This document shows positions 23,532-34,900 of a DNA stretch of 64,000 nucleotides, one piece after another. The first letter of the stretch is position 1. Every line of letters starts with the position of its first letter. The position numbers were made by a program, and so were the translations under genes. The DNA comes from Zygnema cylindricum (taxonomy: Eukaryota; Streptophyta; Zygnematophyceae; Zygnematales; Zygnemataceae), in NCBI GenBank assembly GCA_037447655.1, contig JBBHKE010000188.1, positions 79,401 to 143,400 on the forward strand. The letters run 5' to 3'. Below the pieces are notes generated by a model, which ran no database searches, was not told the DNA's origin, and worked only from the letters and a program-made list of their open reading frames with translations.

Positions 23532-23546
23532 GGTTATGGGCCCACC
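23532..23546 (+). other. Primer-binding site of copia 2 (perfect match)
   Basis: GGTTATGGGCCCACC directly follows the LTR and is fully complementary to the anticodon arm of plant initiator tRNA-Met as I remember it. The gag ATG is at 23536-23538, inside the site. Confidence 0.8.
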
Positions 23547-26500
23547 CTCTAGGTTACCAATCTTTAATGCAACTGGCTTCATATACTGGGAAAGTATGAT
23601 GATAGGAGCTCTATGCGAAAAAAGGTTTTGGGGGATAGTGAGTGGACGGTTGGGGCGTCCATCTAGTCTTGAAATTCCTCCAGGATTTGGAGGAAGCAGA
23701 TTCACCAAGAAAGAGGATCCACCTTCAACGGAGGAAACAAAAGAAGGAGAGGTGGTGGACAAAGGAAAGGAGAAGGAGGCTACCACATCAATAGCAACTG
23801 GTCTGGCATTCATGTCACCTATTCCGAGGAACGACGAGAATGATACTGAAACCTGGGACTTCAACAATATGGCGGCAAAGCACTTCATCCTACGCCATCT
23901 CACTCAAAGACTTGCATGTCCTCATTTGCAGGTAGAAAGGGCATCCGATCTTTGGATGGCTCTCATAGAGATGTACCGAAGTGGTAGAATTCAGCAACAA
24001 CAGTTGGCTGATCAGAAAGTTAAGGAGTATGTATACAAAGGGGGGAAGAGTTGGATTTTTGTAATGAGCTTGCTACACTCTTCATGGAGCAAGAGAGTGC
24101 GGGAATAGATTTTAGTGAAAAAGAAAAGGTTAACTGTTTACTGATGAAGTTACCCGATGAGTTACAGAACATAGTCAACCGTGTGCACGACTTGCCGGAC
24201 TCAAGGTGGATATGGAACTCAGTGGTAGGGATGATTCTCGTTCGGGAGAATACGATTGAGATCCGGAGGGGAGGAAAGAGTGGCCAAGCCTTGGCAAGTG
24301 CGACCGATTAGAGGAACAAGGATTCTCGGAAACCGGTCGGAAACTATGGGGGGAGGGAGCAGAAAAATCATACCGATGAGTTCTGACCAAGGGCTCCCAA
24401 AGGTTTATGTCATTTTTGTAAAAAACCTGTGCACTATATGGCAGAGTGCACTAAGCTAACCGAGCTTCGGTTAAAGGAGGGGCAGACCGGTGGTCCCCTG
24501 AGAGGAAGAAAAAAGGCCCTTGTGACACAGGTACATGAGGCGGAATCCAAGGCCGAGGACGATGAGCTCCTTTTAGATGAGGAGTTGGAGGCGAAAAACG
24601 AGGTCGAAATTCCACGAATGCAGAAATGTGCTTACGTTGGATTGAAAGGTGAAGCAGGCTAGATTGTAGATTCAGGTGCCTCCATGCACATGTGTAAGGA
24701 TAGGTACCTGTTCACTAAGATAAGAAATAATCCCAACGTAGAGATAGAGTACGGGGATGGGAGGATAGTCACCACTACTCTTGTAGGATCGTAAAAATTA
24801 AAAGTGTTAGTAGAAGGAAAGACATCCATAGTAACATTCTCCAATGTATTGTTTTTTCGTGAGCTGAACAAAAACCTCATCTCTATATCCGTATTAGATG
24901 ATAAGGATTTTTTTACTAGCACTAGGGAAGGAGTCTTTACTACTAGTCTTGAGGAGGATGTCTATTTCATTGCTGAGAAAGGTAGCCATAAGATGTTTAG
25001 GCTGGTTTTAAGTAATGAAAAGAATAAACTTTATTATGCTGGTGTTCATGATATTATGATGTGGCATAAGAGGCTTGGGCATGTGAATCTAGACAAGTTA
25101 AGAGAGATGAAAAAGATGGGAGTGGTGGAAGGGATTAAGTCCAGTGAGAGTGATAATTTAAGTGATTGTAGTGGATGTGCTCAAGGTAAAACACACATAT
25201 TACCCTTTCCTAAAACAGCCACCTATAAGGGAGAAAAAATTCTAGATCTAGTACACACAGATATCTGGGGACCGATTAAAGTGCCCTGACCGGGGGGGAA
25301 GAGATTTCTGATGACTATCACTGATGATTTGTCTCGGTATTCCCGATTGTATTTTTTGAAAAACAAGTCTGAAGCTCAGGATTGTTTTAGACAATATAAA
25401 GCATGGAGCAAAAAACTCCATGAAACTCCAATCAAGAGAATAAGGAGTTACAATGGTGGAGAGTATACTTCTAACCAATTTGAGGATTTTCTGAGGGAAG
25501 ATGGGGTCCAACACCAAAAGACAGTTCCAGAAAACCCGGAACAGAATGGGGTAGCTGAAAGGTTAAATAGAATACTAAGTGATAGTGCTAGAAGTATGTT
25601 GTCAAATAAGAAGATAGGAAAAAGGTTTTGGGCCGAAGCAATGATCTGTGCTAATTACCTCAAAATAAGAGTTCTTACTTCAGCTATAAAAGATCAAACA
25701 CCTTATGAGAGATGGACAGGCCGGAAGCTAGACATATCTCACTTAAAGGTTTTCGCCAGTCAAGTATTCAGTCTAGATACAGATCGGTCTAATTGGAAGC
25801 TAGATCCTAAAGGAAAACCGGGATACTTATTAGGATAAGATGAGGATGTTAAAGGATATAGAGTTTATGATCTAAAAAGGGAATATAAAATCTTAGTAAA
25901 GCATCTAGTAGTTATGGATGAAGTAAAGTCTGTGGATCCCTTCAAATATGCAAAGTCAGTAAAAATCAGATTTGAGTCAGAAAATTCCGATGACTTTGAG
26001 CTTCCTAACTATCTAGGTTTTAGAGAAGATGACATTCTTGCAGGTACAAATCAGACCGAAAAGGACTCGGCTATGGAAACTCCAGTGACAACTCTACCCG
26101 AAGCGGAAGACATGGTGGAAATTGATTCGGAATCAAGGGATAGGGGAGAAGCCGAGTTTGTTTGAAAGAATCCACGAGAACCATCTATTCCGGCCTCAGA
26201 TTTTGAGGGGGGAAGGAGAAGTAGCAAAAGACTGCAAGAAAAACAGGTTAATAACAAGATAACTAAACTATCTCATGAAAATAAACCTCAAACTTATAGA
26301 GAGGCGATGACTTGTCCAGAAAGAAATCGGTGGAAGACAGCCATCAATGAGGAGATGGCCTCAATTATGGCAGCCGATACTTGGGAGCTGGTGGATTGTC
26401 CACCTAACCGAAAAACCAATCGGTTGTAAGTGGGTTTTCAAATTAAAACTAACCCAGATAACACAATCGAGCGCTACAAGGCCCGACTAGTGGCAAAAGG

Positions 26501-27868
26501 ATTTACACAAAAGGAGGGAATTGACTACGCGGAAATCTTTGCCCCAGTGGTCAGATTTCCCTCCGTCCGCATACTTCTCAGCCTGGCAGCGGCGGAAGAC
26601 ATGGAAGTGCACCAGATGGACATCAAAACAGCCTTTTTGCATGGAGAATTGGAAGAGGAGATCTTCATGCGACAACCCGAAGGGTTTGTGGAAGAAGGAG
26701 AGGAGAGTAAGGTATGTCGGCTGATTAAATCTCTTTATGGTTTGAAACAGGCGCCTCAACAGTGGAATAAGAAGCTTGATGAGTTTCTTACCGGTCTGGG
26801 ATATATCCGGATCAGCTCAGATCACTCAATCTATGTTTTCGAAGATGAGGAAGGTTTTATATTTATTGCAATTTATGTTGATGATTTGCTTATTTTAAGT
26901 AAATCAATGAAAAAAATTAATAAACTGAAAACCAATCTTAAGGGGAGATTTGAAATGAAGGATATGGGGGAAGCAACATATATTTTGGGAATTCAAGTAG
27001 AGAGAGACCGAAAAAGAAAAGTTATAAGATTGACTCAAAAGGAAGCAATATGGAACATGCTTGAAAAATTTCAAATGGATAAAGCTAATAGTTGTACAAC
27101 TCCAATGGAGTTGGAGAAGGGAAGTGAGGGGAGTGAGGAAGAAGAAGTCATAGTCTTAGACGAGGAATTATCTCCTGAAGAATAAAAATTCATGCAGACT
27201 ATTCCATACAGCAAGTAGTGGGAAGTCTAATCTATTTTATGAATTGTACCCGGCCGGATTTAGCTGCAACTGTAGGAGTGCTGAGTAGAAGTCTAAATGC
27301 TCCCACTAAGAGGGATTGGGAGGCAGCTAAAAGAGTCTTTAGATATTTGATAGGAACTAGGGATCTATGGTTGCATTTGGGTGGGGAGAATACTGACATC
27401 ACAACTTGGAGTGATGCCAGTTGTGGTGATGCTCCGATGAGGAGATGCACTTCTGGATATGTATTATATCTGGGTGATGGGGCTTGCTGTTGGAGTAGCA
27501 AACAGCAAAAGGTTATTGCTCAGTCCACCATGGAGGTTGAGTATATGGCCTCTTGCTTTGCTGTAAAAGAATTGATGTGGGTCAAGTCTTTGCTGGGTGA
27601 GCTTGGTCACCTTAAGAGTGGTGTGCAGGATATATTTTGTGGTAATCAGGCAGCAATCGCTATTTTTGCCAATCCTAAACATCATTTTAAAGCCAAACAC
27701 ACGGACATTAGACTGAGCTTTGTTAGAGAGAAAGTAGAAAACAAAATAATCAGTTTAGAGTACCGACCAGATAGTGTGATGGTAGCAGATATAATGACCA
27801 AACCTGTGCCTTCCACTAAGGCAATTTTCTGGAGGGAGAAGTGTGGTCTGAAATTAAAGATTGACTAG
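23536..27868 (+). pseudogene. Copia 2 gag-pol polyprotein with many breaks
   Basis: The polyprotein order is gag (from 23536), zinc knuckle CHFCKKPVHYMAEC (about 24410), protease IVDSGASMHMC (about 24662), pre-integrase HHCC region (WHKRLGHVNLDKL ... CSGCAQGK, 25060-25190), integrase core (HTDIWGP, NGGEYTSNQF, NGVAERLNR), RT (KARLVAKGFTQKEGIDY; IYVDDLLILS at about 26870) and RNase H, ending TAG at 27866-27868. Breaks include a frameshift near 24050, stops at 24659 (just before the protease), 24792, 25287, 25836, 26163 and 27183, and a frameshift near 26420. The integrase motif reads RSYNGGEY, so its second catalytic Asp is replaced by Tyr. Confidence 0.92.
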
Positions 27869-27881
27869 AAAATAAAGGGAG

Positions 27882-28938
27882 TGTAGAAATTAATGGTCCA
27901 TTTTTTAAGTATTTTCTAGGTCTAAATAGAAATATAGAAAGAAGCCGAGGCAGTCTACCTCTAACTTCTCTCTCCAACTCTCAAACTTGTCGCAATCATT
28001 GAGAAATTGGAGAGGGAGCTAGAGCCATGGCTACCTAGTCCATCCAGAGGTTTACGCGAAATATATATTGGTTAGGGGTTTATTTACTAAAAGGTATGTG
28101 CCGGCCACAGGATTAGATCTTGGTAATTACCGGCCGGCAGACAGCCGATAGTCGGTAGCCTTAGCCGTTAGGTCTAGAGCTAGTGTTAAGTACTATAAGG
28201 TTTGATAATTAATCAAACATTATCAGGTAGGATAATTCATTTAACTATAACTATTTACGGGAAACATAGATCCAGTAATGTAAAAGTACGGACTACGGAA
28301 CGGATAAGAAACCAATACCGCGCATTTATTTCTTTAATGAAACGAATATCGCGCATGTATTTATTACGGCTACGATTAAATGTGAATTTAATCGGACGGC
28401 CAGAATTAACACCGAGATCGCGGAAGAGGATTTCGGCGGTTTGTGGTCATCGCCACATCGGATGACACGTGGCAGAATGACATTGGATCGCGGCATCTCC
28501 GAGGATTAACGGAGTGAATCCGGACATACCACGTGTCGACATTTAGGCCATGTTGTACAGTGTTCGTACAAAAAGTACAACGGTAGCTGTACTTTTGTGT
28601 ACGGAGATGTAATCTGATTGGTTCCGTACATCAGTAGATAGAGTCTGTGAAAGAGATAGGACTTAGAAAAATTAGGAGATAGGACCCTCTCTCCCAAAGA
28701 GCGTTTGTACAAAAGGTCAACTTTGACCCTCCATAACTAACTGCTCAGGAGAGCAAATTCAGAGATTCTTTTTGCTATCGACTCAGGGGAGTCTTACCTT
28801 CACAGGGGTGAAGTTGGTCAGAGTTATTGTCTGCCAGGGTGGGAGTTGTTTTTGCTGAAACACAAAGGGGTCAGGGTTATTCTAGAGGCTTCTTGGAAGT
28901 TGTCCACTCTGAGGACTTATGGAGGTCTCAGAGTTTCA
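27882..28938 (+). repeat. 3' LTR of copia 2 (1057 bp)
   Basis: Starts TGTAGAAATTAATGG and ends GAGTTTCA, the same length as the 5' LTR and differing from it at scattered single bases. Confidence 0.92.
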
Positions 28939-29785
28939 CTCAGCTCCATAGGCAGGACTGAAGAGTGACATAAGTCACTCTCAAGAAAAGGTGAGTCTGA
29001 CATGACTTAAACCTCTGACCCGCAGAGCAAGGCGTAGCTGTCAGCTCTAACTGGTCTGTCATAGTAGTTCGTTAGACTACATAGGGTTTGAATGCAATAT
29101 AAATAGTCTGAACGAACTTTAATCTTATTAATAGAATTACAGATAAATAACATGGAGGCTAGTTACAATATGGTGCGAACGTGAACTCGCACAAAACAAA
29201 TGTGCCACACATTTGTTTTCAACCGCTAGTATTAAAGCCAGTTTGGATCGGACCGCACGTATAATTATCAAGATCCAGGAATGGCAGCTTTGACGATTTT
29301 TTGGGCGTGACATGACCTGGCGCCACGTGGCAAGATAGCATTGAGAAGTTGGAATCCCGAGGAGCATGAGGACGAGTCCGAAGGAGACAAATGTCCACTC
29401 GGTGACCTTCTCGTACACATGTCGTACAGAAGCGACATCTGCCGTGGTATATTTTTGTACCAAACATTTTTTCTGATTGGTTCGTTCTTTAGTAGATAAG
29501 GGTTGTGAGAGGAGTTTTAAGACTAAAAGAGTTTAGCAGGTATCCGCCTCTCTCTCACAGAGCTTATATAAATCTTAATATCTTTGCCACTTTATAACTA
29601 ATCGACTGCTTGGGCGTTTTATGTGATTTATTTTGTTAATTCAAGGGAGTCAAACTACACAAGGGTGCAGTCCAATTGTCTATTTGCTTGCTTGGGTAAC
29701 AGTGGTCTTAGTTGAAAGTGGATCAGTCAAAAACTGCCTAGAGGCATGCTGAATTAAGTAGTATAAAGGGGGACATAAAATTGCA
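28939..29785 (+). repeat. 5' LTR of copia D, right part
   Basis: It matches the 3' LTR of D from CTCAGCTCCATAGGCAGG onward and ends AAATTGCA. A TATA box (TTATATAAAT at about 29564) and a CCACGTGGCAAG box (about 29323) lie in U3. The antisense tRNA-like module is at about 28985-29060. Confidence 0.8.
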
Positions 29786-29786
29786 T

Positions 29787-29799
29787 GTTATGGGCCCGC
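29787..29799 (+). other. Primer-binding site of copia D (one mismatch)
   Basis: GTTATGGGCCCGC shows the same site as the other copies with an A-to-G change. The gag ATG is at 29790-29792. Confidence 0.7.
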
Positions 29800-30922
29800 T
29801 CTCAAAAGTGCCCATCTTCAGCGTATCTTGGTTCATTTATTGGGAAGCCATGATGACAGGGGCCTTGTGTGTAAAACGATATTGGGGTATTGTCGGTGGA
29901 CAAGTGAAACGTCCATCTCAGGGAATTCCACTGAGGTTTAGTGGAGTGAGATATTATGTAGCAACATTTGCCCTAACGAAGGAGGCACACGATGGGGACA
30001 GTAGTGTGTCTGAAAAAGGGAAAGGGAAGGAGACACCTCTTACTCATATCGCCACGGCACTCGGAGCGATTTCAGTGAAGACCGAGGAAAACAATATTCA
30101 AACGTGGGAATACACAAATATGGTTGCGAAGCATTTCATTTTAAGGCACCTTACTCAAGCTTTGGGAACCTCCCATCTTCACATTCTCAAGGCCCATGAT
30201 TTGTGGAAGACTTTAGTGGAGATCTATAGAGCTGGTACCATTCATAAGCTCCATTTGGCAGAGCAAAGGTTAGGGGATTACACTTACAAAGGGGGAAAAA
30301 TGTTAGACTACAAAAATGATCTCTCAAGTTTCTATATGGAGATGGAGAGTGTCGGGTGGACAGTATAATGAAGATGAAAGTCAACACCCTTATAATGAAG
30401 TTGCCTGATAAGTATGAGAACATACTATACAGAGTGTAGAAAATGCATGACAATTTTGGAAGTGGAATACAATAGTCCGGATGATACTTGTGCAGGAGAA
30501 CACTATTGAGATTCGGAGAGGAGGAAAGAGCATTCAAGCTCTAACTGCCGGAACAGACCTGTGGGGGAATGATTCGAGGAATGCATACAACAGCCTGAAA
30601 GGAGAGAGAGACCAGTCTGGAGGACCAAAGCCCCCAAAGGGTCTTTGTTATTACTGCAAAAAGCTAAGACACTTCATGGCGGAGTGTACGAAGTTGTTAG
30701 AGCTAAGGCTCAAAGAGAACCGTGGAGGGGGTTCTTCCGTAGGGAAGAATAATGCACTTGTAGTCACACAAGTGAAAGGTGAGACCGAGGACGAGTCCTC
30801 TAAGGTAGAGGATGAGGAATTTTTTCTTCACGAGAATCTGGAGGAGAATGAGATCCTTCGGTAATAGAAGTGTGCTCTTGGAGCAATTTAAGAAGCTCCA
30901 CAAGAAGGATGGATCATTGATT
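29790..30922 (+). pseudogene. Copia D gag and start of protease
   Basis: Gag opens MGPLSKVPIFSVSWFIYWEAMM with LGTSHLHILKAHDLWKTLVEIY further on. A stop at 30366 and frameshifts follow. The zinc knuckle CYYCKKLRHFMAEC lies at about 30646-30690, and the frame reaches EGWIID before copia C interrupts it. The missing residues of the protease active site (SGA) resume at 38331. Confidence 0.85.
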
Positions 30923-31914
30923 TGTTGAAATAAAAGGTATTTTCTAGGTTAGTTAAAAGATTTAAATAAGAGCAGGAAAAAGCAGAGACGGCCTGCTTCT
31001 CGCTTCTCTCTCTAGCCCCCATACTTGTCGTAGTCACTGAAGGCTGGAGAGGAAGCTAGAGCCATGGCTGCCTATGCTCCTTCTAAAGTCAGAAGGCAGA
31101 TCCTTGGTAAACTTACCAAAAGGATTGACGGACCCAGGATTTGATCCTGGTACCTACCATCCGTCAAAGTAGCTGTTAGTCTTACCCTGTAGTCTAAGAC
31201 CAGTGCTGAAGTATATAGGGTACGATAGCTACTTAAAGATGACGAAAAATATAAGTTTAATTTACTGACAAACGAACCACAATCACACAGACACAGTTAA
31301 AATAAAATTACACCGGAAATGTACTACTTGTATTTTTAACGGCTATAAATTAAGGCCGACATTAATCTAACGACGGAGAAAGAAGCCGGCATCGCGGAAT
31401 GGTCGATTTGGCGGTTTTCGGTCATAACCACAATGGGTGACACGTGGCAGCATGACATTGGATGACGGCATCTCCGGGACATATTATGGCGAACCCGGAT
31501 ATGGCAGGCGTCGTCTTTCTGGCCATATCGTACAATGGCCGTACAGAAAGTACTTCGGACCAAGTACCTTTCTGTACTGTACACTCAATTGATTGGTTCC
31601 GTACATGAGTAGGAGAGGGTTTGGAGAGGGGTTTAGGACTTAGAAAATTAGAGGTAGCCGCCTCTCTCTCAGAGAGCTTTTGTATAAAAGGGTCATCTTT
31701 GACCATTGATAATTAACTACTCAGGGGAGCAAATTCAAGGATTCTTTTTGTGGCAGACTCAGGAGAGTCAGCCCTTCCAAAGGGTGCAGTCTGGTCAGTC
31801 TGTATTCTGTCAGGGTGTCATCAATATTGAGACAAAGCTTAAAGAACTGAGGTTATCCTAGAGGCTTCTAGCAAGCTGCTTACTCTGAGTACCTAGAGAG
31901 GTCTCAGAGTTGCA
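30923..31914 (+). repeat. 5' LTR of copia C (992 bp)
   Basis: Starts TGTTGAAATAAAAGG and ends GAGTTGCA. It has ACACGTGGCAGC at about 31440 and the antisense tRNA-like module at 31123-31205 (T-arm-like CCAGGATTTGATCCTGG inside an outer stem of TTGACGGA/TCCGTCAA). Confidence 0.95.
31541..31690 (+). promoter_or_regulatory. LTR core promoter: GTAC inverted repeat and TATA box
   Basis: GTACAGAAAGTACTT (31541) and AAGTACCTTTCTGTAC (31562-31577) form a short inverted repeat. A TATA box TGTATAAAAG follows at 31681-31690, about 230 bp before the LTR end. The same order occurs in the 3' LTR (37958-38105), and weaker versions occur in the other LTRs. Confidence 0.6.
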
Positions 31915-31915
31915 A

Positions 31916-31929
31916 GTTATGGGCCCACC
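31916..31929 (+). other. Primer-binding site of copia C
   Basis: GTTATGGGCCCACC lies one base after the LTR end. It pairs with initiator tRNA-Met so that its first G would meet C39, the last base of the half-tRNA primer known for Drosophila copia. The gag ATG is at 31919-31921. Confidence 0.78.
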
Positions 31930-34900
31930 CTCTAGGGTGCCCATATTCAATGGGACTGGGTTCATCTACTGGGAGGGTATGATGATGTGAGCCCTATGTG
32001 AGAAAAGATTTTGGGGAATAGTGAGTGGGCGAGTGAAGCGCCCATCCGGCCCTGCTATTCCTCTAGGGTTTGGAGGAAGCAAATTTGGTAGGAAACCAGA
32101 TCCACCGTCATCAGAGGAATCACAAGACGGAGAAAGCATCTTGATGGAAAAAGGGAAAGAAAAAGAGAAATCCACACCTATAACAACCGGATCTGCTTTC
32201 ATGTCTCTTATTCCGAGGAATGAGGAGAATGACATTGATACCTGGGACTACAACAACATGGCAGCCAAGCATTTTGTCCTCCGTCATCTCACACAAGGAC
32301 TCGCAGGTCCTCATTTGCAGGTGGAAAGGGCATCCGATCTGTGGGATGCGCTTATAGAGATGTACCGTAGCGGTACTATTCAGAAAACAAAAGCTAGCAG
32401 ACCAAAGGATCAATGGAAACTTTCACAAAGGAGAGAAGATGCTCGATTTCTGCAATGAGCTGGCTTTACTCTTCATAGAGTTAGAGTGTGCTGGAAAAGT
32501 AGAAACCGAGAAGGCAAAGGTACATTGTTTACTCATGAAACTACCCGATGAGTATGAGAACATTGTAAACCGGGTACAGGATCTACTGGACTCCATGTGG
32601 GTATGGAATTCAGTAGTTGGAATGATTCTCGTCCGAGAGAATACAATCGAAATCCGAAGGGGAGTTAAGAACGGACAAGCCTTGGCGGCTGGAGCAAGTT
32701 GGAGAAACAAAGATTCACGGAAACCCCTTGGAAGTCATTGAGGAGAAGACCTGAAAAATCAATTCGATGAATCCAGAACGAGGGGACCAAAGGGGCTTTG
32801 TCACTTTTGTAAGAAACCCGGGCATTACATGGCAGAATGCACCAAACTGACCGAGCTTCTGATAAAGGAGGGGCAGACCGGGGGTCAAACACGAGGGAAG
32901 AAAAAGGCACTTGTCACACAGGTACTCGAGGAGGAATCTGATGAGGAGGACGACGAACTTCTTTTGGATGAGGAGCTGGAGGCAAAAACAGAAGTCGAAA
33001 TTCCACGAAAGCAAAAAAATGCTTTCGGTGGACTGAAAGGTGAAGGAGGCTGGATTGTGGGTTCAGGTGCATCTATGCACATGTGCAAAGATAAGCATCT
33101 GTTTACTAAGCTGAGAAAGATCCCTACAGTAGAGATTGAATATGGGGATGGGAGGGTAGTGACCACTACTTATGTAGGATCGGTAGATCTGAAAGTTGTA
33201 GCGGAGGGAAAAACCTCAATAGTAACGTTCTCCGATGTATTGTTTATTCCGGAGTTAAACAAGAATTTTATCTCTATGTCTGTATTAGATGATAAAGGAT
33301 TTGAAACTAGTACCAGAAAAGGAGTCTTCACAGCAAACTTTGAGGAAGATGTGTATTTAACTGTTGAGAAAGGTAGCCAAGGAATGTTCAGGCTTGCTTT
33401 AAGTAATGAAAAACTCAAACTTTACTATGCTGGTGTCAGTGATATTATGTTGTGGCATAAGAGACTTGGGCATGTGAATCTAGAAAAGTTAAGAGAAATG
33501 AAAAAGTTGGGAGTAGTTGAAGGGATACGCTTTCGGGAAAATGATAATGTAAGTGATTGCAGTGGGTGTGCTCAAGGTAAAGCACACAGATTACCATTCC
33601 CAAAGGAAGCAACTTATAAAGGAGAAAAAGTTCTTGATTTGGTACACACGGACATTTGGGGACCGGCGAGAGTACCATCACCCGGAGGCAAAAGATTTAT
33701 GCTAACCATTACTGATGATTGGTCCCGGTACTCCCGAGTATACTTTCTGAAAAATAAATCAGAAACTCCGGAGTATTTCAAACAATATAAGGCATGGGTC
33801 GAGAAACTTCACGAGACCTCAATAAAGAGAGTAAGAAGTGACAATGGAGGAGAATATACCTCCAATCAGTTTGAGGAGTTCTTAAGGGAGGATGGTGTTC
33901 AACATCAAAAGACAGTTCTAGAAAACCCGGAACAGAATGGTGTTGCCGAGAGATTGAATAGGACACTAAATGATAGTGCACGGAGTATGTTGTCAGATAA
34001 AAGGATAAGAAAAAGATTTTGGGCAGAAGCTATGAATTGTGCAAATTATTTGAGAAACAGAGTTCTAACTTCGGCGGTGAAAGGCCAAACTCCATATGAG
34101 AAATGGACTGGCCGAAAACCAGATCTATCTCATTTAAAGGTTTTCGGTAGTAAAGTCTTCAGTTTAGATACAGATAAATCAAACTGGAAACTAAATCCTA
34201 AAGGGAAACCACGATACTTGCTAGGATATGATGAGGATGTAAAAGGGGTATATAGTATATGATCTAAAGAGAGAAGATATAATATCAGTAAAACATCTGG
34301 TAGCTATGGATGAAGGGAAGTCGGTATATCCCTTTAAATCCTCAAAACTAGTCAGAATCAGAGTTGAGTCAGACAATTCTGATGACTTTCATCTCCCTAA
34401 CTATCCGGGTTTTCAAGAAGACGATACTCTTGCAGGTTCAGATGATATCCTTGCAGATTCAAAACAGACAGAGAAAGACTTGAACTTGGAAACACCAATG
34501 ACACAAGCGGAAGACGTGGTGGAAACGGATATGGATCCGAGGGACAGGGGAGAAGCCGTGGTGAATCGAAAGAATCCACGAGAACCATCTATTCCAGCCG
34601 CAGATTTTGAGGGAGGGAGAAGAAGCAGCAAAAGGCTTCAAGAGAAACAAGTTAATAACAAGGTAACTAAACTATCTCACCCGGATGAACCTCAAACATA
34701 TGAAGAGGGAATGAACTGTCCGGAAAAAAAACCAGTGGAAGACGGCCATCAATGAAGAGATGACTTCAATCATGGCGGCTGATACATGGGAGCTGGTGGA
34801 CTGTCCACCCAATAGAAAACTAATTGGATGTAAGTGGGTTTTCAAACTAAAACTGAATTCGGACAATACAATTGAGCGGTATAAGGCTCGGTTAGTGGCG

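Larger units (their letters stand above)
22475..28938 (+). mobile_element. Copia element 2, full length (6464 bp) but coding-dead
   Basis: Two LTRs of 1057 bp each enclose a primer site, gag-pol and a polypurine tract (GAAAATAAAGGGAG before 27882). The flanks CTTAG (22470-22474) and CTCAG (28939-28943) are a target duplication with one change. Rejoining the flanks restores the LTR of element D (...GGCTACC-T-CAGCTCCATAGG), showing it was inserted there. Confidence 0.9.
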
